From a virus, in the IMG/VR virus record IMGVR_UViG_3300019889_000009, positions 1-64,000 of that record: a stretch of 64,000 bases of DNA, one strand, 5' to 3'. The position numbers and the translations under genes are program-made. The notes beneath the pieces were generated by a model. That model was not told where the DNA came from, did no database searches, and worked only from the letters and a program-made list of their open reading frames with translations. Shown here piece by piece: positions 34,809 through 41,441 of this stretch (positions within the stretch are counted from its first letter, which is position 1; each line of letters starts with the position of its first letter).

Positions 34809-34891
34809 GTCGAAACCCCCTCACCGCGCTAACGTAATGCACCGAGGGGGTCAACGTCGATCGGCTATCGACGTTCTGATGATGACAAGCC
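34809..34891 (+). ncRNA. Type II hammerhead ribozyme, copy 1
   Basis: GUC-GAAA at 34809-34815; stem III ACCCCCU/AGGGGGU (34815-34821 with 34845-34851) with an unusually large 23-base loop; predicted cut after C34852; stem I of eight pairs (34853-34860 with 34868-34875); CUGAUGA at 34876-34882; stem II GAC 34884-34886 with GUC. Loop-I GGCU (34863-34866) can pair with AGCC (34888-34891). It lies 14 bases before the gene at 34906 and is the most divergent copy. Confidence 0.85.
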
Positions 34892-34905
34892 AAGGGAAAA
34901 CGATA

Positions 34906-35094
34906 ATGTTCCTTATTGAGGTGTTTGATAAAATGTCCGAGCTCGAATTAAATCGGCTTGAGAAGCACCCAACAGCCAACAGCGAAGCGCACAAAGTTGG
35001 TAAGCGACGATATGAAGTGATCACCAACGATCTTCAGGAGCTGATCACATTAGTACCATCGTTGTGCGAAGGCAAGAGAGTCGAAACGGCCTAA
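34906..35094 (+). CDS. Small early protein 1 of ribozyme operon
   Basis: 62 residues from the ATG at 34906. Helical, slightly acidic, with a Lys/Arg-rich middle (HKVGKRRYEV). Its last codons (Val-Glu-Thr-Ala) and stop at 35092 lie inside ribozyme copy 2, whose GUCGAAA core is thus translated. The predicted cut at 35102 leaves the reading frame whole. No family is recognised. Confidence 0.55.
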   Translation: MFLIEVFDKMSELELNRLEKHPTANSEAHKVGKRRYEVITNDLQELITLVPSLCEGKRVETA

Positions 35095-35140
35095 GGGCCG
35101 TCAACGTCGATTGGTCCCGACGTTCTGATGATGATAGACC
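35080..35140 (+). ncRNA. Type II hammerhead ribozyme, copy 2
   Basis: Core GUC-GAAA 35080-35086; stem III ACGGCC/GGCCGU (35086-35091 with 35096-35101) and TAAG loop; cut after C35102; stem I AACGUCG/CGACGUU (35103-35109 with 35118-35124), loop ATTGGTCC; CUGAUGA 35125-35131; stem II GAU 35133-35135 pairs with GUC through one G-U. Loop GGTC (35113-35116) pairs with GACC (35137-35140). Precedes the gene at 35161. Confidence 0.9.
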
Positions 35141-35160
35141 AAACACAATGGAGAATGACA

Positions 35161-35361
35161 ATGAGCGAATTGAATACGATTGCTGAACTGTTGAAACATC
35201 GGCACGCTCCCTTTAACGGGTTGACGATTGAAAACGTTTCGAAGTTAGGACGAGTTACTGTCGTGCACTACGTCGTCGAAACGAACGCGTTTACTCATTA
35301 CCGCGTTGCGATTGTGAACGGTGATCATGTTGAGTCCGACATGATTGCCGATCAAGAATAG
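35161..35361 (+). CDS. Small protein 2 of ribozyme operon
   Basis: 66 residues from the ATG at 35161 after TGGAGA; an earlier in-frame ATG at 35128 falls inside the ribozyme. Mixed alpha/beta (TVVHYVVETNAF). The stop TAG at 35359-35361 shares its last base with ribozyme copy 3. No family is recognised. Confidence 0.55.
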   Translation: MSELNTIAELLKHRHAPFNGLTIENVSKLGRVTVVHYVVETNAFTHYRVAIVNGDHVESDMIADQE

Positions 35362-35423
35362 TCGAAACTCCCTAACAAGGGAGTCTTGAACGATTGGTCC
35401 CGTTCAACTGATGATGACAGACC
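35361..35423 (+). ncRNA. Type II hammerhead ribozyme, copy 3
   Basis: Stem III ACUCCCU/AGGGAGU (35367-35373 with 35378-35384), loop AACA; cut after C35385; stem I UUGAACG/CGUUCAA (35386-35392 with 35401-35407), loop ATTGGTCC; CUGAUGA 35408-35414; stem II GAC 35416-35418 with GUC 35361-35363; pseudoknot GGTC 35396-35399 with GACC 35420-35423. Identical over its full length to copy 7. Confidence 0.92.
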
Positions 35424-35437
35424 GAGGAGTTACGAAC

Positions 35438-35563
35438 ATGCAGTTTGAAATATGGATGGTGCCTGCGGCAGTCTGTTTGCTTGCTATAGGCTATTACTTT
35501 TGGATGTTGAAAACGCGCATTGAAAAAGTGCGGTACGATCGCATCATGAACATTGGGCGATAA
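35438..35563 (+). CDS. Micro membrane protein
   Basis: 41 residues, ATG at 35438 after GAGGAG. One hydrophobic segment at about 5-23 (WMVPAAVCLLAIGYYFWML) then a basic tail. It lies alone between ribozyme copies 3 and 4, which supports it being a genuine gene. No function is assigned. Confidence 0.5.
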   Translation: MQFEIWMVPAAVCLLAIGYYFWMLKTRIEKVRYDRIMNIGR

Positions 35564-35624
35564 GTCGAAACGGGCGCGAGCCCGTCTGACGCGATTGGTC
35601 CCGCGTCACTGATGATGACAGACC
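35564..35624 (+). ncRNA. Type II hammerhead ribozyme, copy 4
   Basis: Stem III ACGGGC/GCCCGU (35570-35575 with 35580-35585) closed by a GCGA tetraloop; cut after C35586; stem I UGACGCG/CGCGUCA (35587-35593 with 35602-35608); CUGAUGA 35609-35615; stem II GAC 35617-35619 with GUC 35564-35566; pseudoknot GGTC with GACC 35621-35624. Its stem I differs from all others. Confidence 0.9.
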
Positions 35625-35640
35625 ACAATGGAGAATGAAC

Positions 35641-35946
35641 ATGACACCGATTGAACGATTTAAGATCCTTTTGGAGAAAGAGGCTAACAGCTCGAACTCG
35701 AAGGAGGCTAAGCGAGCTCGATTAGCTTTGAAAAGTCGTCAATTCAAGTCACTACGTCGATCGTTGCTTACACCATCTCGTTCTGATATCGGCAAACCCG
35801 TTCAATATGTCCCCGAACATCTCGAGGGTGTATTGGTCGACGTTTACGGCATCTTCGCAAAATTTAAATTCAAGCCCAAGGGGCGCGGTAAGAGCTTGTA
35901 CGCTGAAACCGACGTGCGCAACTTGAAGCTGATCAAATCGAAATAA
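35641..35946 (+). CDS. Small basic protein 3 of ribozyme operon
   Basis: 101 residues from the ATG at 35641 (seven bases after GGAG; the ATG at 35635 is too close). Lys/Arg/Ser-rich with a LEKEANSSNSKEAKRARLA helix and a beta-like middle. It resembles a small RNA- or DNA-binding protein but no family is recognised. Confidence 0.5.
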   Translation: MTPIERFKILLEKEANSSNSKEAKRARLALKSRQFKSLRRSLLTPSRSDIGKPVQYVPEHLEGVLVDVYGIFAKFKFKPKGRGKSLYAETDVRNLKLIKSK

Positions 35947-36009
35947 GTCGAAACTCCCTACCAAGGGAGTCTTGCATGATTGGTCCCATGCAACTGATGA
36001 TGACAGACC
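35947..36009 (+). ncRNA. Type II hammerhead ribozyme, copy 5
   Basis: Stem III ACUCCCU/AGGGAGU (35953-35959 with 35964-35970), loop ACCA; cut after C35971; stem I UUGCAUG/CAUGCAA (35972-35978 with 35987-35993); CUGAUGA 35994-36000; stem II GAC 36002-36004; pseudoknot GGTC 35982-35985 with GACC 36006-36009. Identical to copy 8. Confidence 0.92.
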
Positions 36010-36026
36010 GAACATGGAGAACTGAC

Positions 36027-36356
36027 ATGACAAAGATTTATCACACCCTACTCTCGCGTACGCCCGGTGAATTGTTCGCCATCGAGTTTGGCGATTTTGA
36101 CAAATCGGTCGTTTTGCAGGAGCACGTTTATTTGAAGGAGTCGGGTTCGACGCCTCCCAAAACAACGTTCAAGGTGATCTCGTCGAAGTCTGATCAGCCA
36201 TCGATCAAAGCGGCGGTTGAGTTCGAAAATGAAAAGATCAAAGCAAAAGTGCTGACTGAGGCGCTAGTCGCGTCGATCAAAAAGCACCACGGTGACGAAC
36301 GATCGCAACGTGCGCGCCATCAAGAAGCGATGGCACGTTTCCCGAAAGCGAAGTAA
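36027..36356 (+). CDS. Unknown protein 4 of ribozyme operon
   Basis: 109 residues, ATG at 36027 after GGAGA. Beta-rich N-terminus (FAIEFGDFDKSVVLQEH) and Lys-rich helical C-terminus. No family is recognised. The stop lies three bases before ribozyme copy 6. Confidence 0.55.
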   Translation: MTKIYHTLLSRTPGELFAIEFGDFDKSVVLQEHVYLKESGSTPPKTTFKVISSKSDQPSIKAAVEFENEKIKAKVLTEALVASIKKHHGDERSQRARHQEAMARFPKAK

Positions 36357-36358
36357 CT

Positions 36359-36419
36359 GTCGAAACCCCCTGCGGGGGGTCTGCCACAATTGGTCCCGTG
36401 GCACTGATGATGACAGACC
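36359..36419 (+). ncRNA. Type II hammerhead ribozyme, copy 6
   Basis: Stem III ACCCCC/GGGGGU (36365-36370 with 36375-36380) with a UGCG loop; cut after C36381; stem I UGCCAC/GUGGCA (36382-36387 with 36398-36403), ten-base loop; CUGAUGA 36404-36410; stem II GAC 36412-36414; pseudoknot GGTC 36392-36395 with GACC 36416-36419. Confidence 0.9.
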
Positions 36420-36433
36420 TTTAGGAGATTAAA

Positions 36434-36673
36434 ATGATGGAGTACTTGTTACTTGCTGTCATGAACGCACATCCTCGACAAGAGGTGGCGATTTTGCAGG
36501 CGACATTGATACCCACGACTGGGTGGCTGGTAATTTATGAGGCCGGCGACGAAGTGCGTTGTGGGTTCGTTATGGAGCAAAAGGCTAGTGTGGCGTTTGA
36601 ATGGTCGCACAAATTGCGAAGCATCACGCGTCGAGCTAACCGAACGTTCCGAAAACAAAAAGCCAAGTCTTAA
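36434..36673 (+). CDS. Unknown protein 5 of ribozyme operon
   Basis: 79 residues; a second ATG follows at 36437. N-terminal strands (WLVIYEAGDEVRCGFVM), basic C-terminal helix ending in RKQKAKS. No family is recognised. Ends four bases before ribozyme copy 7. Confidence 0.5.
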   Translation: MMEYLLLAVMNAHPRQEVAILQATLIPTTGWLVIYEAGDEVRCGFVMEQKASVAFEWSHKLRSITRRANRTFRKQKAKS

Positions 36674-36676
36674 ACG

Positions 36677-36739
36677 GTCGAAACTCCCTAACAAGGGAGT
36701 CTTGAACGATTGGTCCCGTTCAACTGATGATGACAGACC
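36677..36739 (+). ncRNA. Type II hammerhead ribozyme, copy 7
   Basis: Same sequence as copy 3. Stem III 36683-36689 with 36694-36700; cut after C36701; stem I 36702-36708 with 36717-36723; CUGAUGA 36724-36730; stem II GAC 36732-36734; pseudoknot GGTC with GACC 36736-36739, extendable to six pairs with the next AA. Confidence 0.92.
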
Positions 36740-36755
36740 AAAATGGAGAATGACA

Positions 36756-36959
36756 ATGATTGAGAACCACTATGAACTGAACCTCGCGCTTGATGGTAGG
36801 CATTATGCGCGGGTCAGTTTCAGCCCGTCACTGTCGAGGGAAGACGCAAAGGTGCGCAGTTGCGTTATTGCGGAGGCCCTGCAAGCCGGCAACACTCAGG
36901 GGCGTTGGTCGTTTGACTTGACGTTCGTTGAATGCGTCGGGCGGTCGGTGACGTTCTGA
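36756..36959 (+). CDS. Small unknown protein 6
   Basis: 67 residues from the ATG at 36756 after TGGAGA; longer in-frame readings upstream cross the ribozyme and the previous gene. Two beta strands and a helix are likely. Its stop overlaps the next start as TGATG. Confidence 0.5.
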   Translation: MIENHYELNLALDGRHYARVSFSPSLSREDAKVRSCVIAEALQAGNTQGRWSFDLTFVECVGRSVTF

Positions 36960-37330
36960 TGGCACGTAAGCGAGCTCTATCGACTGCGGAGTTGTCAGAC
37001 AGCTTCTCAAGCCCTGATGGCTTGATCAAGTACGAGGAGTGGGAGGAGCGAGTGTTCCGAGCCTCGATACGATACAGTACCAACGTCCCCCTAGGTCGGG
37101 GGCGTGTCGAGACGAAATGGTGGCCAACGTATCCTGAGGCCATGCTGATTGCGATGCACACTCCACGCGCGATATTGTATTGTTCGACACAAAGCGGTCG
37201 GTCAGTCTGCATCGCGCGCAAGGATTACGAAAAGTACTTGAAGCTCTACAATAAACTAACGAGGCAATCACTGCGAATGCCCCGTGACCCCCTCAAGCTG
37301 CGCGCGAAGCGTGAAAGGATACGATTGTGA
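36959..37330 (+). CDS. Unknown basic protein 7
   Basis: 123 residues from the ATG at 36959 in TGATG overlap. Basic, with a Trp pair in the middle (VETKWWPTYPEA) and a Lys/Arg-rich C-terminus. The third gene of this cassette starts inside its end as GTGA. No family is recognised. Confidence 0.5.
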   Translation: MARKRALSTAELSDSFSSPDGLIKYEEWEERVFRASIRYSTNVPLGRGRVETKWWPTYPEAMLIAMHTPRAILYCSTQSGRSVCIARKDYEKYLKLYNKLTRQSLRMPRDPLKLRAKRERIRL

Positions 37331-37527
37331 AATGGGAGGTGAGCACTCCTGATGACTTCAAGCCGATCTTCGGTGAAAGTCTCCATACTGTTTTTCGCGG
37401 CGTCCACGTTGTTATGACCTGGGACGACACATCTAATCAGTATGTCGTGCAAGAGTCAAAAACTCGTAAGGTAATCGCAGCTGCACGTCGCAAAGGCGAA
37501 TGTTATAAGCAGATGAGATCGAAGTAA
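37327..37527 (+). CDS. Small unknown protein 8
   Basis: 66 residues from a GTG overlapping the previous stop. Alternating strands (GVHVVMTWDDTSNQYVV) and a basic C-terminal helix. Ends just before ribozyme copy 8. Confidence 0.5.
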   Translation: MKWEVSTPDDFKPIFGESLHTVFRGVHVVMTWDDTSNQYVVQESKTRKVIAAARRKGECYKQMRSK

Positions 37528-37531
37528 AAAA

Positions 37532-37594
37532 GTCGAAACTCCCTACCAAGGGAGTCTTGCATGATTGGTCCCATGCAACTGATGATGACAGACC
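37532..37594 (+). ncRNA. Type II hammerhead ribozyme, copy 8
   Basis: Same sequence as copy 5. Stem III 37538-37544 with 37549-37555; cut after C37556; stem I 37557-37563 with 37572-37578; CUGAUGA 37579-37585; stem II GAC 37587-37589; pseudoknot GGTC with GACC 37591-37594. Confidence 0.92.
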
Positions 37595-37611
37595 ACGAAA
37601 GAGAAAACGAA

Positions 37612-38064
37612 ATGTCAAAAGCACCAAGAGCTGGTTCAAGCAAGGCCGCGGTCTATACCGTGTTCCATGCTGAGGGTCTAGCTGCTGCGATCAAGAAAGC
37701 AGTTGCGCTAGGTCTCAAAGAAAGCACAGCTAAATCATGGGCTGGAGGCTGGGCGCGGAGTCCGGAACAGGAAGTGACTCCTGTCAAGGTCAAGCGCGTC
37801 AAGCTCCCGAAAGCATCCCTTGATCAATTGGAGGACGACGGCACCGGACCCGCGTCAGTTGGCTATAAGGGTCAGTTGATCAGGAGGCGCATGCGCGTCG
37901 TCGAAGTCGGAGTCGGCAAAAACCGTGCCGGCCGCATCATGGAGTTGGGAGGTCAGGTATCCATTGTGAAATGGGAAACCGAAGCACTCCCGACGCCGCA
38001 GGCTATCAGCAATAAAAACCTCGCACCTTACGACACGTTCAAGACTGAAAGGGTACGGATATGA
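37612..38064 (+). CDS. Paralogue of the minus-strand basic protein
   Basis: 150 residues from the ATG at 37612. Its N-terminal 55 residues share RAGSSKAAVYTVFHAEGLAA-like text and the AAIKKAV helix followed by TAKSWAGGW with the protein encoded at 32254-32568 (minus). This is probably a small helix-turn-helix repeated in the genome. Beyond it the chain differs: a beta-domain-like MRVVEVGVGKNRAGRIMELG. It may be a regulator. Confidence 0.5.
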   Translation: MSKAPRAGSSKAAVYTVFHAEGLAAAIKKAVALGLKESTAKSWAGGWARSPEQEVTPVKVKRVKLPKASLDQLEDDGTGPASVGYKGQLIRRRMRVVEVGVGKNRAGRIMELGGQVSIVKWETEALPTPQAISNKNLAPYDTFKTERVRI

Positions 38065-38264
38065 CGGGTCTACACAAGAAGACAATCGCGTTTGACTGCA
38101 ACCTACGTCAACGTGCGTTGGAGATCGAGCGCATCGCATGTCGCGATTACCTCGATGATAACGCCGACGTCGCAGACATCGCACTCGATGAATTGCACAT
38201 TGACTCCGATCGATCGGATCAAGCCATTGCGCGGGTTTGTTCAATGCGCATTGCGTACCCATAG
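38061..38264 (+). CDS. Small acidic protein
   Basis: 67 residues in ATGA overlap with the gene before. Helical, with Asp-rich segments and two cysteines. No family is recognised; the last base of its stop is the first base of ribozyme copy 9. Confidence 0.45.
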   Translation: MTGLHKKTIAFDCNLRQRALEIERIACRDYLDDNADVADIALDELHIDSDRSDQAIARVCSMRIAYP

Positions 38265-38325
38265 TCGAAACGGCCCACGGGCCGTCTGCGAGGAGTGAGC
38301 ACCTCGCACTGATGATGACAGCTCA
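38264..38325 (+). ncRNA. Type II hammerhead ribozyme, copy 9
   Basis: Stem III ACGGCC/GGCCGU (38270-38275 with 38280-38285); cut after C38286; stem I UGCGAGG/CCUCGCA (38287-38293 with 38302-38308); CUGAUGA 38309-38315; stem II GAC 38317-38319. Here the loop reads TGAGC (38296-38300) and pairs with GCTCA (38321-38325): both partners have changed relative to GGTC/GACC, a compensatory change. Confidence 0.92.
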
Positions 38326-38343
38326 TAATGTTGGAGAACGACA

Positions 38344-38517
38344 ATGGCTAAAGCACCAGCGACCGACGCGATCAAGGTCGCAATGACGCACACCAAGGAC
38401 ACCAAGGGGACGTTCGTGTTTTCTAGCGATGATCCTGATGCTGCGGTGACGCAGTTATACGTTCGCCGTTCGGCAATGAAGACTCCGCGCGAAACGATCA
38501 CCTTGACGATTGAGTAG
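38344..38517 (+). CDS. Small phage protein, beta-rich
   Basis: 57 residues from the ATG at 38344. GTFVFSSDD, then AVTQLYVRRSAM and a TITLTIE end is a pattern found in a family of tiny phage proteins of unknown function. Possibly a single-domain anti-host factor. Confidence 0.5.
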   Translation: MAKAPATDAIKVAMTHTKDTKGTFVFSSDDPDAAVTQLYVRRSAMKTPRETITLTIE

Positions 38518-38526
38518 GAGGAGTGG

Positions 38527-38835
38527 TTGGCGAAGTATCGAGGCGACTATTACACCATTACGCTCGATGAGCGTGAGTTAGGTGGTGACATGACAACCCT
38601 TGCCGCATTTGATGATTGGCGTGAAGCGCAAGCGGCGTGGGAAGCGATGCCTGAACCTGAACAGGGTTGCATTTGGTTTGGTAAATGCAACCATATAGAC
38701 AAAAGCTACAGCGAAGCGATCTCGTGCAAGGGGCCAGACAAAGACCCGTTGTTTGAGCAATGGGTCCAGGCGATCGATGAGTTGATAGAAGAGGGCTCTA
38801 TTAAAGTGCGCGGTAAAAAAGCGACACGACACTAG
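38527..38835 (+). CDS. Unknown acidic protein, TTG start
   Basis: 102 residues from a TTG six bases after AGGAGG. Acidic, with Trp and Glu helices (DDWREAQAAWEAMPE) and two cysteines near the middle. No family is recognised. Confidence 0.45.
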   Translation: MAKYRGDYYTITLDERELGGDMTTLAAFDDWREAQAAWEAMPEPEQGCIWFGKCNHIDKSYSEAISCKGPDKDPLFEQWVQAIDELIEEGSIKVRGKKATRH

Positions 38836-38898
38836 TCGAAACTCCCCTACGGGGGAGTCTGCGAGGAGCGGCTCTCCTCGTACTGATGATGACAAGCC
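38835..38898 (+). ncRNA. Type II hammerhead ribozyme, copy 10
   Basis: Stem III ACUCCCC/GGGGAGU (38841-38847 with 38852-38858) capped by a UACG tetraloop; cut after C38859; stem I of eight or nine pairs (38860-38868 with 38874-38882); CUGAUGA 38883-38889; stem II GAC 38891-38893. Loop GGCT (38870-38873) pairs with AGCC (38895-38898). Confidence 0.88.
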
Positions 38899-38912
38899 AA
38901 CGGAGAACTACA

Positions 38913-39218
38913 ATGAAACGGTTACTGATTACAGCCGCATTGATCACACTCACGACCTCCGCGTTTGCGGACTCGTATGTGTCAACGTCGAACTGTGGGC
39001 ACTCGCGTGTCTACGGGTACAGTAAATGCAGCAACACAGTCACTTATGTTCCTGATCGCGACCGCAACCTCGAGCAAGAACGGCTCGACGCACTAGCGAT
39101 TGCAAAGGAGGACGCAAAGTGGGAAGCGTTTTGCAAGCCGTCGCGTTATGTCGACTCTTTCGGCATGACCAGGATGCATTTTGCACAAACTGGCTGTGAG
39201 TTTGGGAGGAGCGAATGA
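38913..39218 (+). CDS. Exported protein with signal peptide
   Basis: 101 residues from the ATG at 38913. A classical signal peptide: MKR, hydrophobic LLITAALITLTTS, and AFA before a probable cleavage site near residue 18-19. The mature part has four cysteines (SNCGHSR, SKCSNT, FCKPSR, TGCEFG) that may form disulfides in the periplasm. It could alter the host envelope or exclude other phages. Confidence 0.5.
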   Translation: MKRLLITAALITLTTSAFADSYVSTSNCGHSRVYGYSKCSNTVTYVPDRDRNLEQERLDALAIAKEDAKWEAFCKPSRYVDSFGMTRMHFAQTGCEFGRSE

Positions 39219-39397
39219 GATCGAAGTTGTCATGCCCCTGCGGGTCGGGCTTAGACTCGCAATGGCAGTTTGATGCGCGCGGTATCGAATTGTGCCGCAC
39301 GTGTCGCAAGTGTAATGACACCAAGATGTCGGGGTATCGTCGCGACGTGTTGACGAACTCCAATTATCAATGCGACGAACCAATTGAGGAGGATTAA
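39215..39397 (+). CDS. Zinc-ribbon-like small protein
   Basis: 60 residues in ATGA overlap. CPCGSG and CRTCRKC near residues 8-33 give a cysteine cluster suited to zinc. A small nucleic-acid or protein binder. The next start lies seven bases beyond its stop. Confidence 0.5.
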   Translation: MRSKLSCPCGSGLDSQWQFDARGIELCRTCRKCNDTKMSGYRRDVLTNSNYQCDEPIEED

Positions 39398-39403
39398 ATC
39401 ACA

Positions 39404-39574
39404 ATGGCACAGATCAGAGTCACCCTACGCGGGCAAGGCGGTGAGTTGGATTCCCGGGTCATCAATCCGTCTGAAGATGCATTTGAGGCGGAGGTTCGTC
39501 ACGCGGTGATGGATATTGTCCTCAATTGCGTGCTTGCCGCAGGCGATAGCATCACGATCGAAGAAATGGATTAA
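39404..39574 (+). CDS. Micro protein with acidic C-terminus
   Basis: 56 residues after GAGGAGG. Beta-helix-beta pattern (QIRVTLRGQGGELDSRV; a helix; SITIEEMD). Its stop lies two bases before ribozyme copy 11. No family is recognised. Confidence 0.5.
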   Translation: MAQIRVTLRGQGGELDSRVINPSEDAFEAEVRHAVMDIVLNCVLAAGDSITIEEMD

Positions 39575-39576
39575 AT

Positions 39577-39641
39577 GTCGAAACCCCCTATCAAGGGGGT
39601 CTGCCGCAATTGAGCACGCGGCACTGATGATGACGGCTCAA
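39577..39641 (+). ncRNA. Type II hammerhead ribozyme, copy 11
   Basis: Stem III ACCCCCU/AGGGGGU (39583-39589 with 39594-39600), loop ATCA; cut after C39601; stem I UGCCGC/GCGGCA (39602-39607 with 39618-39623); CUGAUGA 39624-39630; stem II GAC 39632-39634. Loop TTGAGC (39610-39615) pairs with GCTCAA (39636-39641), six pairs, again covarying with the common GGTC/GACC. Confidence 0.92.
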
Positions 39642-39655
39642 AGGAGAAAGAAACT

Positions 39656-40639
39656 ATGGCACATAAAGTAGAGAGTATGGCGTATGCGGGACAAGTTCCT
39701 TGGCATGGGCTCGGCGTCAACGTCGATCACAAGCAAACTCCCGCGCAAATGATGAAGGCGTCAAAGACCGATTGGAAGGTCTCGAAGCGCCAACTTCATT
39801 ACCCCGACACTGCAGGCAAGCTTATTCCTGCCGATGGGGAGTTCGCTATCGTTCGTGATACGGACGACAAACTTCTGACGACGGTCGGCGCCACATATAT
39901 GCCGGTCCAGAACGAGGAGATTTTTGATTTCTTCAAGAAGTTTACGACGGCCGGCAAAATGACAATGGAGACTGCGGGCTCCCTGTCGGACGGTCAATAC
40001 ATTTGGGCCCTTGCTCGTCTCGGCAAGGACTTCAAAGTCGGCAACGGCAAAGGAGGCGACGAGGTCAGACCGTATCTCCTGATCATGTCACCTCATGTTC
40101 ATGGCAAAGCCTTGATCATGCAGTACACACCCATTCGTGTGGTCTGCTGGAACACGTTGTCGATGGCTCTCGGTTCCGACCTCAAAGGAAAGAGGGGCGA
40201 GGGCTTCAAGATGGCACACTCACAGAAGTGGGATGCCAAGAGTGGTGAAGCGGAAATTGCATTGAACCTCGCGATGGTACAGACCGAGGAGTTCAAGGAT
40301 TGCGCGCAACACCTCGCGAAGAAGAAAGCGACCAAGGACACGGTTGACAAGTACTTCCTGTCGATCCTTACAAACCCTGGCAAAAAGATCGAAGGCACCG
40401 AGGAGTCCAAGAAGACTCCGACATTGCTTCCGAAGTTTCGTGCCGCGTTGGAGCGAGCTCCGGGTGCGACGATGCCATCTGCGCAAGGCACCTGGTGGGG
40501 TGCGTTGAATGCAGTCACCTATGTTATCGACCACGAAGTTGGCAAAGATCGCCAAACTGCGTTGCGAGGAGCATGGGTCGGCAATCACCAGAAGACGAAG
40601 CTGCGAGCGCTTCAGCTGGCGATTGAAGGAGCGAAGTAA
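39656..40639 (+). CDS. DUF932 (TIGR03299-like) protein
   Basis: 327 residues, usual length. The opening MAHKVESMAYAGQVPWHGLG, a WKVSKRQLHY stretch, YMPVQNEEIFDFF and the CWNTLSMAL motif are all signatures of the phage/plasmid family DUF932. Function is not established; such proteins are common in phage early regions. It is the largest gene of the ribozyme operon. Confidence 0.75.
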   Translation: MAHKVESMAYAGQVPWHGLGVNVDHKQTPAQMMKASKTDWKVSKRQLHYPDTAGKLIPADGEFAIVRDTDDKLLTTVGATYMPVQNEEIFDFFKKFTTAGKMTMETAGSLSDGQYIWALARLGKDFKVGNGKGGDEVRPYLLIMSPHVHGKALIMQYTPIRVVCWNTLSMALGSDLKGKRGEGFKMAHSQKWDAKSGEAEIALNLAMVQTEEFKDCAQHLAKKKATKDTVDKYFLSILTNPGKKIEGTEESKKTPTLLPKFRAALERAPGATMPSAQGTWWGALNAVTYVIDHEVGKDRQTALRGAWVGNHQKTKLRALQLAIEGAK

Positions 40640-40678
40640 ACTACACCTGATGATGTAAACAGTAACGGAGTAAAGAGA

Positions 40679-41095
40679 ATGCCTAAACCAATGACCATGA
40701 CAATCGAAGTCGAGGAGATCGCCTTCGGTCGCGTGTGGAGAACCCTTGATCAAATGCAGGGGGTGATAACGTTGAAGATGCACGGCACCGGGCCCAAGCC
40801 TAATAAGGGGTCCCCTGTAGCGCGTGCGTCGTCAAAGAAGGGGGACACGGTTACGTGCGTCGTCCTCAAGGCTCTGGCTCATGGTAAGCCGGAAAACAAA
40901 GCAGCATTGATTGATGCTGTGGTTGCTGCGGGTAAGGCGGCGACGTCATTTCCCGACTCGATCAGTAAACTGAAGAAAGCGAAGCACATTACCAACCCAT
41001 CGTCGGGGGTATTTAAGATCACCGTCGCGGGCGCTAAGTATCTCTCAACTGTCTGCAACGGTGCACCGAAACAGGAGTCCAAGTCCAATGGCTAA
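40679..41095 (+). CDS. Possible winged-helix protein
   Basis: 138 residues. The C-terminal 90 residues (ALAHGKPENKAALIDAVV, a short linker, then VFKITVAGAKYL) suggest a winged-helix-like fold. Slightly basic overall. It overlaps the next gene by eight bases. No named family is recognised. Confidence 0.45.
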   Translation: MPKPMTMTIEVEEIAFGRVWRTLDQMQGVITLKMHGTGPKPNKGSPVARASSKKGDTVTCVVLKALAHGKPENKAALIDAVVAAGKAATSFPDSISKLKKAKHITNPSSGVFKITVAGAKYLSTVCNGAPKQESKSNG

Positions 41096-41441
41096 ATCGT
41101 CATTCATTCGACCATATCACTATATCGATAAAAATCCTGTTATCGATAAAGTCCGAACGATGCTGCAAGATGTCGGTCTGATCAACAAGCTTGGTATCGT
41201 TGCAAACCTCTCGACAATGAACAAAGCAACATTCGAGGGGTGGTTTGACGGCGACGTGAAAGACCCACGTCACTCGTCAATCGCACGCGTGACGGAATCT
41301 GTCGGCTATGAACTGACGCTGCGCAAGCAGCGTACGATCAAGTTGGACGAGGAGTTGGCCGCCGCTAAGGAGTGGCGTGCGGAGCAACGCAAAAAGGCGA
41401 ACGGCAAAAAGAAGCCTGCTGCGAAGAAGAAAAAGAAATAA
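41088..41441 (+). CDS. Small helix-turn-helix protein
   Basis: 117 residues from the ATG at 41088. NLSTMNKATFEGWFDGD near residues 45-61, followed by SSIARVTESVGYEL, has the helix-turn-helix pattern of Xre-like regulators. The last 25 residues are almost all Lys and Ala, a DNA-binding tail. It may repress or activate phage promoters. It is followed directly by ribozyme copy 12. Confidence 0.5.
   Translation: MAKSSFIRPYHYIDKNPVIDKVRTMLQDVGLINKLGIVANLSTMNKATFEGWFDGDVKDPRHSSIARVTESVGYELTLRKQRTIKLDEELAAAKEWRAEQRKKANGKKKPAAKKKKK

Larger units (their letters stand above)
34284..34905. other. Gene-poor leader of the ribozyme operon
   Basis: 622 bases. A terminator at 34366, a near-consensus promoter at 34410 and ribozyme copy 1 at 34809 are visible. 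The 370 bases between promoter and ribozyme encode no convincing plus-strand protein. One weak minus-strand reading frame (34460-34669) lies in it. It may hold a structured leader or small RNA. Confidence 0.5.

Noticed and set aside
34837-34905. Longer N-terminus for the gene at 34906.
   Set aside because: It would be translated through ribozyme copy 1 and lacks a ribosome site; the ATG at 34906 is better placed.
40645-40665. CTGATGATG between the DUF932 gene and the next gene, resembling a thirteenth hammerhead.
   Set aside because: There is no GAAA and no stem I or stem III around it; at best a decayed remnant.
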